Source: Collinsella aerofaciens (GTDB taxonomy: Bacteria; Actinomycetota; Coriobacteriia; Coriobacteriales; Coriobacteriaceae). From it: a stretch of DNA of 64,000 nt. Both the position numbers and the translations under genes were made by a program. Positions 1 to 7,768 of this stretch are shown here, piece by piece. The notes below the pieces were generated by a model. That model was given only the letters and a program-made list of their open reading frames with translations. It was not told the origin of the DNA and ran no database searches. The stretch lies in assembly GCA_008680965.1 (NCBI GenBank), contig NAKE01000001.1:1116001-1180000 (forward strand), written 5' to 3'. Position 1 is the first letter of the stretch. The number at the start of each line of letters is the position of its first letter.

Positions 1-32
1 TGCGCGGTCACCAGAGCGATAACTTGTCATTC

Positions 33-74
33 AAAGAGGGCGGCATGACCAGAAGGTCTATGCCGCCCTCTTTT
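33..74 (+). terminator. Rho-independent terminator of an off-window gene
   Basis: A GC-rich hairpin (arms about 33-50 and 55-70, one bulge) is followed by TTTT. It would end a plus-strand transcript that begins left of the window. No coding region precedes it here. Confidence 0.7.
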
Positions 75-116
75 CATGCCAATTTGTTCGCCCTGGCGAC
101 CGCTCGCTGATGTTGT

Positions 117-262
117 CAGAGCATCGGCGTTACCAGAGCATCGGCGTTGTCGGCAGTTGGGGACAGTCCCTAAGTGCCGGCAGATTGGGACACTCCTTTG
201 CAAGATGGCGCTGAAGGCTGTCCCCAACGTCTAGTCGTTTAAGAACGTCCCCAACGACTAGC
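117..262. repeat. Intergenic repeat cluster (family B) with a tandem 15-mer
   Basis: A 15-base unit (CAGAGCATCGGCGTT) occurs at 117-131 and again at 134-148. It is followed by GGGGACAGTCCC-type and CCCCAACGACTAG-type motifs and by a small inverted repeat (CTAGTCGTT at 231-239, AACGACTAG at 253-261). Related motifs recur near 6394-6480, 20158-20180, 26910-26935 and 46608-46722, always between genes. No gene is visible in 75-366. Confidence 0.5.
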
Positions 263-323
263 GCGGGAACCTGATCCTAATGCACTAGTTTCTGTCGAGT
301 CGGTGCTCCTTGCGGGTTGCCCG

Positions 324-329
324 TATAAT
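324..329 (+). promoter_or_regulatory. Probable -10 box of the tgt promoter
   Basis: TATAAT lies 38 bases before the tgt start codon. No good -35 hexamer stands 16-18 bases upstream, so the -10 assignment rests mainly on its perfect match and position. Confidence 0.5.
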
Positions 330-366
330 GGTTTGCGTATGAACCGCAACCAAGGAGTTCCAGTTT

Positions 367-1506
367 ATGGACCAGAGCCTTTTTAAATTCGACCTGATCG
401 CCGAGGACCCGACGACGCACGCGCGTGCCGGCGTACTGCACACCCCGCACGGCGATATCGAGACGCCAATCTTTATGCCCGTGGGCACCAAGGCAAACGT
501 CAAGGGTATTCCTACCGAGACCGTCAAACAGCTCGGCGCCCAGATCGTGCTTGCCAACACCTATCACCTGTCCATGCGTCCCGGCGAGGACACCATTGCC
601 GAGCTGGGCGGCCTGCACAAGTTTATGAACTGGCACGGCCCCATTCTTACCGATTCGGGCGGCTTCCAGGTGTTCAGCCACAACGACGCCGTCAAGCTCA
701 CCGACGAGGGCGTGCGCTTTATCGTCAACGACTACGACGGCCGCCACGTGTTCTGGACGCCCGAGGACAACATGGAAATCGCCATGAAGCTCGGCTCCGA
801 TATCTGCATGCAGCTCGACCAGTGCCCGGGCTATCCCGCCACGCGCGCCTACGTCGAGCGCGCCGTTGAGCTGTCGAGTATGTGGGCCGAGCGCTGCTAT
901 AAGGCGCATACCCGCGATGACCAGGCGCTCTTTGGCATCGTCCAAGGCGGCATGCACCTGGACCTGCGCCTGCGCTCGCTGCGCCATCTGGAGGAGTGCG
1001 GCGACTTCCCGGGTTACGGCATCGGCGGCTATTCGGTGGGCGAAGACCACGAGACCATGTTCGAGACGCTGGCACCGCTGGTTTCCGAGTACATGCCTAA
1101 GCACAAGCCGCGCTACCTCATGGGCGTCGGCAACCCTACCACGCTCGTGCGCGGCGTTGGCGTGGGCATCGACATGTTCGACTGCGTGCTGCCGACGCGC
1201 ACCGGCCGCATGGGTACGGCGTTCTCCAGTGAAGGTCGCCTTAACTTCCGCAACGCGCGCTTTGCGCACGACGACGGCCCTATCGACCCCACCTGCACCT
1301 GCCCGGTGTGCACGGGCGGCTACAGCCGTGCGCTCATCCGTCACATGGTCACGCAGAAGGAGATGCTCGGCGGTATTCTGCTGTCGATGCACAACATCTA
1401 CTACCTGCTCAACCTTATGCAGCGTGCCCGTCAGGCCATTATCGAGGGCCGTTACGGCGCGTTTGTGAGCGACTGGATGAACAGCCCTGCGGCGGTGGAT
1501 TACTAA
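367..1506 (+). CDS. tgt: Queuine/preQ1 tRNA-ribosyltransferase
   Basis: This 379-aa protein exchanges guanine 34 of GUN-anticodon tRNAs (Asp, Asn, His, Tyr) for a queuosine precursor in the cytosol. Family hallmarks are visible: the TDSGGFQ substrate loop near residue 95, the nucleophile region DCVLPTRTGRMG near residue 272, and a C-terminal zinc site CxCxxC (CTCPVC) near residue 310 followed by a histidine. Length is normal for bacterial Tgt. The start is fixed by AAGGAG upstream of ATG. A terminator follows the gene, so it is probably transcribed alone. Confidence 0.97.
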   Translation: MDQSLFKFDLIAEDPTTHARAGVLHTPHGDIETPIFMPVGTKANVKGIPTETVKQLGAQIVLANTYHLSMRPGEDTIAELGGLHKFMNWHGPILTDSGGFQVFSHNDAVKLTDEGVRFIVNDYDGRHVFWTPEDNMEIAMKLGSDICMQLDQCPGYPATRAYVERAVELSSMWAERCYKAHTRDDQALFGIVQGGMHLDLRLRSLRHLEECGDFPGYGIGGYSVGEDHETMFETLAPLVSEYMPKHKPRYLMGVGNPTTLVRGVGVGIDMFDCVLPTRTGRMGTAFSSEGRLNFRNARFAHDDGPIDPTCTCPVCTGGYSRALIRHMVTQKEMLGGILLSMHNIYYLLNLMQRARQAIIEGRYGAFVSDWMNSPAAVDY

Positions 1507-1578
1507 GAGCCGCGACCGCTGACCGATGCCTTGCAAGCGCTTGATGCATCGTGGGTACCATACCGAATAGTTGATGTT

Positions 1579-1626
1579 CGGGCGGGTGTTTGGCGCATGG
1601 CGTCGACCCCGCCCGTTTTTCTTTTT
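1579..1626 (+). terminator. Terminator after tgt
   Basis: A perfect 8-bp stem (1579-1586 with 1608-1615) has a 21-base loop and is followed by TTTTTCTTTTT. It separates tgt from the LOG-family gene. Confidence 0.85.
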
Positions 1627-1642
1627 CCCGATAGGAGTACCC

Positions 1643-2401
1643 ATGATTGAGAACGAGAATGTCGAGGGCGAGTCCGCCTACGACGAGACGTACCGCCGCG
1701 GTCCCGTGGTTATGCGCGGCCCCATGATTCCTAAGGACAACACCTACGCCAACCTGCTGGCGCCCGAGGAGTCGACCGACTGGCTGCATGCTGATCCGTG
1801 GCGCGTGCTGCGCATCCAGGCCGAGTTTGTCGATGGCTTTGGCGCACTTGCCGAGCTTGGGCCCGCTGTGACCATCTTCGGCAGCGCCCGCATGCCCAAG
1901 ACCGATCCGCTCTATAAGGCGGCGCGCACGGTCGGCCGCAAAATCGCCCAGCGCGGCGTGGCGGTCATCACCGGTGGCGGCCCCGGCATCATGGAAGCGG
2001 CCAACAGGGGAGCGGCGAGTGTCAACGGCAAGTCAGTTGGCCTGGGCATTGAATTGCCGCACGAGCATGGGCTCAATAAATACGTGAACCTCGGCATGGA
2101 CTTCCGTTACTTCTTTGTGCGCAAGACCATGTTCGTCAAATACAGCTCGGGCGCCATCGTGTTTCCCGGAGGTTTTGGTACGCTCGACGAAATGTTCGAG
2201 GTGCTCACGCTGGTGCAGACGCACAAGGTCAAGCGCATGCCGCTCGTGCTGGTGGGCACCGAGTACTGGCAGGGCCTATTCGACTGGCTTAACGGTCCGG
2301 TGATGGACGCCGGTATGATCAGCCCGCTCGATCCGGAGTTGGTGCACATTACCGACGACCTCAACGAGGCCGTCGATATCGCCCTGAGCGGGCTGATGTA
2401 G
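1643..2401 (+). CDS. LOG-family protein (TIGR00730 type)
   Basis: A 252-aa Rossmann-fold protein of the lysine decarboxylase-like / cytokinin riboside phosphoribohydrolase superfamily. It shows the nucleotide-binding GGGPGIMEAANRGA stretch and the family signature PGGFGTLDE with its catalytic-type glutamate. Bacterial members hydrolyse nucleoside 5'-monophosphates such as AMP; the true substrate here is unknown. I chose the ATG at 1643 because GGAG stands just upstream and because the longer in-frame start at 1571 would run through the tgt terminator. The roughly 50 N-terminal residues before the Rossmann core are acidic and poorly conserved-looking. Confidence 0.88.
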   Translation: MIENENVEGESAYDETYRRGPVVMRGPMIPKDNTYANLLAPEESTDWLHADPWRVLRIQAEFVDGFGALAELGPAVTIFGSARMPKTDPLYKAARTVGRKIAQRGVAVITGGGPGIMEAANRGAASVNGKSVGLGIELPHEHGLNKYVNLGMDFRYFFVRKTMFVKYSSGAIVFPGGFGTLDEMFEVLTLVQTHKVKRMPLVLVGTEYWQGLFDWLNGPVMDAGMISPLDPELVHITDDLNEAVDIALSGLM

Positions 2402-2429
2402 GGCGAGCGTGCCTGTCGTTGTAGTGATG

Positions 2430-2483
2430 AGAAGGCAGACTGATGCTATTTAACATCAGTCTGCCTTCTAAACTGGGTATACT
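2430..2483 (+). promoter_or_regulatory. Perfect 16-bp inverted repeat and -10 box before the RelB-type gene
   Basis: Arms 2430-2445 and 2454-2469 are perfectly complementary around an 8-base loop. TATACT at 2478-2483 is a good -10 candidate, so the palindrome would cover the -35 region. RelB/DinJ antitoxins normally repress their own promoters at palindromes, so autoregulation is inferred. The hairpin could also terminate the LOG gene, although it lacks a long T-run. Confidence 0.55.
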
Positions 2484-2514
2484 GATGCAAAAGACGAGAG
2501 CGAGGAGGTCGTGT

Positions 2515-2814
2515 ATGTCTACTGCAACGGTTAAGCCTACGACGGTTCGCATCGAAGAGGGGCTCAAGGAACAGGCGACTGAGTTCTTGGATACGGTTGG
2601 TCTGAGTCTCAATTCGTATCTCAACCTTGCTGTTCGGCAGCTGGTAAATCAGCGAAAGATTCCTTTTGAGATCGTTGGTCGATCCGAAGTTCCCAACGAG
2701 GCGACGAGGCGCGCCATGGTGATCGCTGAAGCTCATGAGTTGGGGATTCTGCCAGACGACAGCCCGTCATTCAATAACGCTGATGAGCTTATATCATTCC
2801 TCGATGAGGACTAG
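2515..2814 (+). CDS. RelB/DinJ-family antitoxin
   Basis: This 99-aa protein begins with a ribbon-helix-helix segment (TTVRIEEGLKEQATEFLDTVG, about residues 8-28, then a helix rich in LNLAVRQLV) typical of RelB/DinJ antitoxins, which bind DNA as dimers and neutralise a partner toxin through an acidic C-terminus (here ending ISFLDED). The ATG at 2515 has GAGGAGG upstream; an in-frame ATG at 2443 lies inside the palindrome and is rejected. The toxin gene starts 2 bases after its stop, so translation is coupled. Confidence 0.88.
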   Translation: MSTATVKPTTVRIEEGLKEQATEFLDTVGLSLNSYLNLAVRQLVNQRKIPFEIVGRSEVPNEATRRAMVIAEAHELGILPDDSPSFNNADELISFLDED

Positions 2815-2816
2815 CG

Positions 2817-3125
2817 ATGTTTGAGATTAAAGTCGAGGCTCAGTTTAAGGCGGATTACAAACGGACGATGCGCATCCATCCGCAGCTAAAAACCGAGTTT
2901 AAGGCGGCGGTTGCAGAACTTGCGGCTCACGGCTCGCTTCCCGCGGAATATGGTGCCCACGAGCTTTCAAACCCGGGCGGCAATTACAACGGCCACATCG
3001 ATTTCCATCTATCCGATGGCTTGGTCGATGTGGTCGTTCTGTACTTGCCGCATAAGACTAATCCTGTGATCCGACTGGTCAGAATGGGCTCGCATGAGGA
3101 ACTGTTCCGGGGCCCGCAGGGCTGA
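2817..3125 (+). CDS. YafQ/RelE-family mRNA interferase toxin
   Basis: A 102-aa basic protein with the RelE fold pattern: an N-terminal KADYKR helix, a LPAEYGAHELSNPGG loop, and the C-terminal motif LVRMGSHEELF, in which the histidine matches the catalytic histidine of YafQ-type toxins. Such toxins cleave mRNA in the ribosomal A site. It is encoded directly downstream of its antitoxin. The ORF appears intact, so the pair may be active. Confidence 0.88.
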   Translation: MFEIKVEAQFKADYKRTMRIHPQLKTEFKAAVAELAAHGSLPAEYGAHELSNPGGNYNGHIDFHLSDGLVDVVVLYLPHKTNPVIRLVRMGSHEELFRGPQG

Positions 3126-3140
3126 TTGCCGATTTCTAAG

Positions 3141-3204
3141 TTGCGGTGGAATAGGGATTGATTTGCGGCTGGTAAGCCAAAAAACAGTCCCTATTCCACC
3201 GCAA
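3141..3204. terminator. 17-bp inverted repeat between convergent genes
   Basis: Perfect arms at 3141-3157 and 3188-3204 enclose a 30-base loop between the toxin gene and the convergent degV gene. It is a probable bidirectional transcription barrier. Its core (GGAATAGGGA...TCCCTATTCC) resembles the other GGGA/TCCC intergenic palindromes in this window more than a classical T-tailed terminator. Confidence 0.5.
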
Positions 3205-3219
3205 GTGGTAAAGGTGCCC

Positions 3220-4080
3220 CTAGTGGATGGGTTGGTAGCGGGGGCAGTAGCTGATGGCGATGGCGTCGACGCCTACGTGGGTGGCGATGGTGCAGCCGAT
3301 GGGGCCGGTGCCGGCGTCTACGTAGTCTTGGCCCGCGAGCGCTTGGTTGACGAGCTCCTGCTCCTCGGCGGCGCCGGTCGTGAGCACGCGCACGCTGGAG
3401 CCCGGGTGCTCGGACAAAAATGCGAGGCAATCGGCCATGGTGTTGGCGACGATGCGCTTGGCGCCGCGGCCCTTTTTGACGGCCTTGATCTCGCCCGATT
3501 TCCACTCCGGCGAAACGGCCAGGCGAATGTTGAGCATCTGCGTGAGCTGGCCGGCGAGCTTGGGCGCGCGGCCGTTCTTAACGAGGTTCTCGAGCGTGCG
3601 GGGAATCAGCAGCAGGTGGGCGTCGGGCAGCGTCGCGCGGATCTGCGCCTCGGTCTCGTCCAGACTGCGGCCGTCCTCGCGCATGGCCAGTGCGTACTCC
3701 ACCAGCAGGCCCTCGGCACCCGAGCCGGTGCGCGAGTCGATGCAGCGAACGTCGAGCTCGTGCGTTTCGGCCGTCAGGCTGGCGTTGGCATAGCAGGCGG
3801 ACCACTCGCTGCACAGCGAGATAAAGATGGCGCTGTCGTGGCCGTCGGCGAGCACGCGGTCAAAGAGCGCCTTGAACTCGCCGGCGCTCGGCTGCGAGGT
3901 GTGCGGCAGCTGCTCGGAGCCGGCCATGCGCACGACGTATTCCTCGGCGGTAATCTGCACCTGGTCGAGCAGGTCCTCGCCCTCGATAATCACATGCAGC
4001 GGAATCACGTAAATGCCGAGCTCTTGGGCGCGGGCGGGGGAGATGTCCGACGTGGAGTCGGTTATGATGGCAAAAGACAT
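3220..4080 (-). CDS. DegV family fatty-acid-binding protein
   Basis: A 286-aa DegV protein; family members bind a fatty acid and present it to fatty acid kinase (FakA/FakB type) for phospholipid synthesis. It starts SFAIITDSTSDIS, the usual DegV opening, and carries SQPSAGEF near residue 85 and the C-terminal pattern IGCTIATHVGVDAI. The ATG at 4080 is preceded by GAAAGGTGC; a longer reading from 4137 has no site and would cross the promoter. A second DegV paralogue lies at 55362-56216. Confidence 0.9.
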   Translation of the reverse strand: MSFAIITDSTSDISPARAQELGIYVIPLHVIIEGEDLLDQVQITAEEYVVRMAGSEQLPHTSQPSAGEFKALFDRVLADGHDSAIFISLCSEWSACYANASLTAETHELDVRCIDSRTGSGAEGLLVEYALAMREDGRSLDETEAQIRATLPDAHLLLIPRTLENLVKNGRAPKLAGQLTQMLNIRLAVSPEWKSGEIKAVKKGRGAKRIVANTMADCLAFLSEHPGSSVRVLTTGAAEEQELVNQALAGQDYVDAGTGPIGCTIATHVGVDAIAISYCPRYQPIH

Positions 4081-4236
4081 AATTGCACCTTTCGTTGGGG
4101 CGCTTGCGCGCCGCCTTCTGAGAGCAAAGTGCGACAAGTATAGTAGAGTCGTTCCACATTGCCAGCTTTAATTGTTGAATAGTCAACAGTTTGAAGTGTC
4201 GGTGTGGAAATCGCCAACTGGGGAAGAAGGATATCG

Positions 4237-4899
4237 ATGGCGGCATTACAGCTATGCGAGCGGCCGGTCGTGCTGTTTGATTTCGATGGCACGGTGGCCG
4301 ATACGGGCCGGGCGGTGATGACCTCGACGCGCAAAACGCTGGCTGCGCGCGGGTTTTCTGAGGCGCAGATGGGTGACCTGCGCCGCATGATCGGGCCGCC
4401 CCTGTGGAAGAGCTTCCACGACTTTTACGGCTTCTCGCGCGAGGAGTCGCTTGTGGTGGCCGACGAGTACCGTGCCTTTTTTGATGAGCTGGGACCGGAA
4501 GAGTACCCCGTGTTCGATGGAGTCCCCGAGCTGCTCGACAGCCTTGCCGCGCGGGGGCATCGCATGGCGGTCGCGACGTCTCGCATGGAGGCAAAGTGCA
4601 TTGACATGGTGCGTGAGCTGGGGCTTTGCCAGTTCGAAGCCGTGGTCGGCATGAATCCGCCGCAGGGGCGCGAGACCAAGGCAGATTCGGTCCGCGATGC
4701 CCTGGCGGCGCTCGGTGCGACCGCGGACGAGGCCGTGATGATCGGCGATCGCTTTAACGATGTGGAGGGCGCGCACGCGATGGGCGTGCCGTGCATCGGC
4801 ATCTATTCGGGCGCGGCGGCGCCGGGCGAGCACGAGGCGGCGGGTGCCGATGCGGTGGTGCACTCGGTGGCCGAGCTTGCTAAACTTTTCGCTATCTAA
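4237..4899 (+). CDS. HAD-superfamily phosphatase (phosphoglycolate phosphatase-like)
   Basis: A 220-aa HAD subfamily IA protein. Motif I is LFDFDGTVADTG (both aspartates present), motif II is the VATSR segment, motif III a lysine near KADSV, and motif IV GDRFNDVEGA. A helical cap sits between motifs I and II, as in Gph and PpaX. Substrate is not determinable. I prefer the ATG at 4237 because GAAGGA lies just before it; 4204 is an alternative. Divergent from degV across about 155 bases that must hold both promoters. Confidence 0.88.
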   Translation: MAALQLCERPVVLFDFDGTVADTGRAVMTSTRKTLAARGFSEAQMGDLRRMIGPPLWKSFHDFYGFSREESLVVADEYRAFFDELGPEEYPVFDGVPELLDSLAARGHRMAVATSRMEAKCIDMVRELGLCQFEAVVGMNPPQGRETKADSVRDALAALGATADEAVMIGDRFNDVEGAHAMGVPCIGIYSGAAAPGEHEAAGADAVVHSVAELAKLFAI

Positions 4900-4953
4900 T
4901 GACGTGATGTGAGGGGCGGGCACGCTCGCCGCTCATTGCTAAGGAGGTCGTCC

Positions 4954-6390
4954 ATGAATCAGGTGGAGCAGAGCGTTGCCGAGTATGTCGACGAGGTCTG
5001 GGAGGATGTCGTCGCCGATATCGAGCAGCTGGTGAGTTATCCGTCCGTGGCAGTTTCTGCTGATGCGGAGCCCGGCGCGCCGTTTGGCCGCCCGGTCCGT
5101 GACGCACTCGATTGCGCGCTCGGCATCGCGCAAAAGCTCGGCTACCAGACGAGCGACGACGAGGGCTTTGTGGGAATCGCCGATATTCCGGGCCGCGGCG
5201 ATAAGCAGCTCGCGACCATCTGCCATGTGGACGTGGTACCCGCTGGCCCCGGTTGGAACACCGACCCGTTTGCGATGGAGCGCCGCGAGGGCTGGCTGCT
5301 CGGCCGTGGCGTGATCGATGACAAGGGTCCGGCGGTGTTGTCGCTCTATGCCGGCGCCTACCTGCTCAAGCACGGCATTGTGCCGCGCTATACCTTCCGT
5401 GCGCTGCTGGGCTGCGATGAGGAAGTGGGCATGTCCGACGTTCACCATTATCTGGAGAACCACGCAGACCCCGACTTTCTATTTACGCCCGATGCCGAGT
5501 TCCCGGTCTGTAATGCCGAGAAGGGCCAGTTTGGGGCGACGTTTGTGAGCCCCAAGATCGACGGCGGGCGCATTGTGTCCTGGAGCGGTGCCGAGGCGAG
5601 CAACGCCATTCCGTCGCAGTCTATCTGCGAGCTTGCGATTGCCGCCGATGAGCTGCCGGCACCCGCTGAGAATGCCGACCGCCTGGAGATCACCGCACTC
5701 GATAACGGGCATGCGCAGATTTTCGCCCACGGCATTGGCGGTCATGCCTCGATGCCCGAGGGAACGATCAATGCCGTCGGCCTCATCGTGGCGTATCTGC
5801 GTGAGGCCGAGGACGCGTTTGGTGCGCGCGACGAGCGCCTGCTGACGCCTGCCGAGCATGAGTTTGTCAAGTTTCTGGCCTTTGTGCATGCGGACGCCTA
5901 TGGTCGCGGCCTGGGTATCGATGCGACGAGCGCGGCGTTTGGCCCGCTCACGTGCAACCCCGGCGTCATCCGTGTGGCGGATGGCCATATCGAGCAGGTC
6001 ATCGACGTGCGCTTCCCCGATAGCACCAGCGCCGATACCATCCGCGAGCAGCTTGAGCCGCTCGTGGGCCGCTTTGGTGTGACGTATCGCGTGGGTCGTG
6101 CCAAGGTGCCGTTCTCGGTCTCTGCCGACGATCCGGCCGTGAAGGCGCTTATCGATACCTATAACGAGTTTACGGGCAAGCATGCCGAGCCCTTTGCCAT
6201 GGGCGGCGGCACGTACGCGCGCAACTTTGCCCGCGCCGTATCGTTTGGCCCCGAGGAGACCGGCCTGGAGCTGCCCGCATGGGGCGGCCAGATGCACGGC
6301 CCCAACGAGTGCGCCAACGAGGAGCAGCTCAAGCAAGCACTCAAGATTTACATCGTGGCGATCTTAAGGCTCAACGAGTTGGAACTGTAG
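4954..6390 (+). CDS. M20-family dipeptidase (PepV/Sapep type)
   Basis: A 478-aa metallopeptidase that cleaves dipeptides in the cytosol using two zinc or manganese ions. Metal-ligand motifs are in order: CHVDVVPAGPGW (about residue 91), GVIDDKGP, CDEEVGMSD and FTPDAEFP, with the late histidine in GGQMHGPNE. The lid domain between about residues 200 and 370 is present. Length fits the Sapep subgroup. The start at 4954 has a perfect AAGGAGG; the in-frame ATG at 4909 does not. Confidence 0.92.
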   Translation: MNQVEQSVAEYVDEVWEDVVADIEQLVSYPSVAVSADAEPGAPFGRPVRDALDCALGIAQKLGYQTSDDEGFVGIADIPGRGDKQLATICHVDVVPAGPGWNTDPFAMERREGWLLGRGVIDDKGPAVLSLYAGAYLLKHGIVPRYTFRALLGCDEEVGMSDVHHYLENHADPDFLFTPDAEFPVCNAEKGQFGATFVSPKIDGGRIVSWSGAEASNAIPSQSICELAIAADELPAPAENADRLEITALDNGHAQIFAHGIGGHASMPEGTINAVGLIVAYLREAEDAFGARDERLLTPAEHEFVKFLAFVHADAYGRGLGIDATSAAFGPLTCNPGVIRVADGHIEQVIDVRFPDSTSADTIREQLEPLVGRFGVTYRVGRAKVPFSVSADDPAVKALIDTYNEFTGKHAEPFAMGGGTYARNFARAVSFGPEETGLELPAWGGQMHGPNECANEEQLKQALKIYIVAILRLNELEL

Positions 6391-6393
6391 AGG

Positions 6394-6480
6394 TAGTCGT
6401 CTAATCATTGGGACGTTCTTAAACGACTAGTCAAAAGGGACGCTCTTGTCGCACGGACACGGCACTTGGGGCGCTCCTTT
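6394..6480. repeat. Intergenic repeat (family B)
   Basis: Contains GGGACGTTCTTAAACGACTAG, AAGGGACGCTCTT and a TAGTCGT/ACGACTA inverted pair, the same vocabulary as 117-262 and 46608-46722. It sits straight after the dipeptidase stop codon. Confidence 0.45.
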
Positions 6481-6513
6481 TAATATTAGTTGAACATTGT
6501 CAAGCGGCAAAAT

Positions 6514-6552
6514 GGCCCTGCCGTCCGCGGAGCTACCGCGGACGGCAGGGCC
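6514..6552. terminator. Perfect 17-bp hairpin
   Basis: Arms 6514-6530 and 6536-6552 are exactly complementary around AGCTA. AAAA just left of it means the minus strand reads stem then TTTT, so it fits a minus-strand terminator; on the plus strand it may end the dipeptidase transcript. It marks the left edge of the prophage remnant. Confidence 0.55.
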
Positions 6553-6983
6553 CGGCTATCTTCACCCGGTGGCGGCGCCGCTTGAGGGCGTGTCTGCTCG
6601 ACGCACGTTCGGCACTCTAATATCCGCGGGTCGGAACCGCATCTCGTTGCTGCGGCTTGGGGCCTCCGGCGACTTCGCGGTCTGTTGTCGGGCGTGGCGG
6701 CTGCCCGCCGCCCATAAAAAGCACTGGAGTGGCCTCCCAACGGCCTCGAGCGCGGCGCGCCCCGGGGTCGGACTCCTATCTGCGGGGGGAGGTCACGAGG
6801 CCATCCCCGCTATCGCCCACGCCCGGCAGGCCATCTCCCGCGCCGTCGCGCAGTTCGCAACGCAGGGCCTCTTGCCCGCCGCGGACATCGCCTCGCGCCT
6901 CTCCTGCAGGCGGCGGTTGCACTTCGCGGCGTGCCTCGACACGGCCGGCGCGGCCCCGTGCCCGGGCCTCGGCCTCTTGGGGT
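6553..6983 (+). other. GC-rich stretch without a recognisable gene
   Basis: Open in several frames because of high GC, but no reading gives a recognisable protein. It directly precedes terminase-like sequence in the same orientation and is probably more decayed phage DNA. Confidence 0.4.
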
Positions 6984-7577
6984 GCTATGACCTGGGCGAG
7001 GTGACCGGGACGGGCGGCGAGGTGTTCGGGAACATCGTGGAGGAGCGCTTGGGCGATGCGCGGATTCGAAAGGACGCGCAATGGCGTGGACTGGGGGTGG
7101 TTCCCCGACCCGTGGCGCTTCGTGAGGTGCGGCTGGGAGCCGGGTGCCCGGCGGCTGATCCTCTTCCAAGAGCTCTCCGCCAACCGCAAGACGCCCGCCG
7201 AGACGGGCTAGATGATGGTGGGCGCATTGGCCTTCTCCGATAAGACGGGTGAGGAGCCGTACCTTCACAACGAGTTGATATGGTGCGACGACACGCCGGA
7301 CGGGAAGCAGCCGATGGCGGTGTACCAGCGGGAGTACGGGCTTCAGGCGCGACCGGCGAGAAAGTCGCGGATGCGGAAGCTGAGCTACGAGTGACTGGCG
7401 GGGCTCCGGGAGATCGTGATAGACCTGGTGAGGTGCCCGCTCGCCTACGAGGAGTTCACCCTGAAGGAGTACATGAGGGAGAGCGACGGCAGCTGGATCG
7501 ACGAGATACCCGACGGCAACGACCACTGCATCGACGCGGTGAGGTGCGCCGTGATGGACGACGTGCTCAGGGGGTGA
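6984..7577 (+). pseudogene. Phage terminase large subunit, C-terminal remnant
   Basis: Translation in shifting frames gives terminase nuclease-domain text: DLGEVTGTGGEVFGNIVEE, then after a frameshift near 7080 GVDWGWFPDPWRFV, then past a TAG at about 7210 DDTPDGKQPMAVYQREYG, then past a TGA near 7392 (where Trp is expected) REIVIDLVRCPLAYEEFTL and DEIPDGNDHCIDAVR. The last motif is the characteristic terminase C-terminus. At least one frameshift and two stops make it non-functional. The N-terminal ATPase half is missing. Confidence 0.8.
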
Positions 7578-7768
7578 TGGCCGTGGGTTTCTCAACATTC
7601 GCCTTCAACGGAGCCCTGCTTGGCGTGGGATGCCGTGGGCTTCTCGACCTTCTCAACATGTACTCCGAAAGATTGGAAACGGAGGGGGCCTATGCAGCAG
7701 TGGGGATGGGCTGCTCGGCGGCTTTTCTTCACCTTCAAATGCTAAACGACCATAGGAGGCTTACATGA
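7577..7768 (+). CDS. Small hypothetical protein between terminase and portal
   Basis: A 63-aa open frame whose stop overlaps the portal start codon (ATGA), an arrangement usual in phage late operons. The sequence is hydrophobic and contains two near-identical internal stretches (GCCGTGGGTTTCTCAAC at about 7580 and GCCGTGGGCTTCTCGAC at about 7631), so part may have arisen by local duplication. I do not recognise the product, and it may be a decayed gene. Confidence 0.35.
   Translation: MAVGFSTFAFNGALLGVGCRGLLDLLNMYSERLETEGAYAAVGMGCSAAFLHLQMLNDHRRLT

Noticed and set aside
117..148. Tandem 15-mer as a possible CRISPR start
   Set aside because: Only two units, 2-base spacing and no further repeats or cas genes.
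277..1644. A 455-codon minus-strand open frame opposite tgt
   Set aside because: Antisense shadow of a GC-rich gene; the translation is rich in His, Ala, Val and Arg without recognisable motifs, while the plus strand encodes full-length Tgt.
6497..7243. A 248-codon continuous frame over the terminase remnant
   Set aside because: Only its middle matches terminase; the rest is the wrong frame kept open by GC bias.
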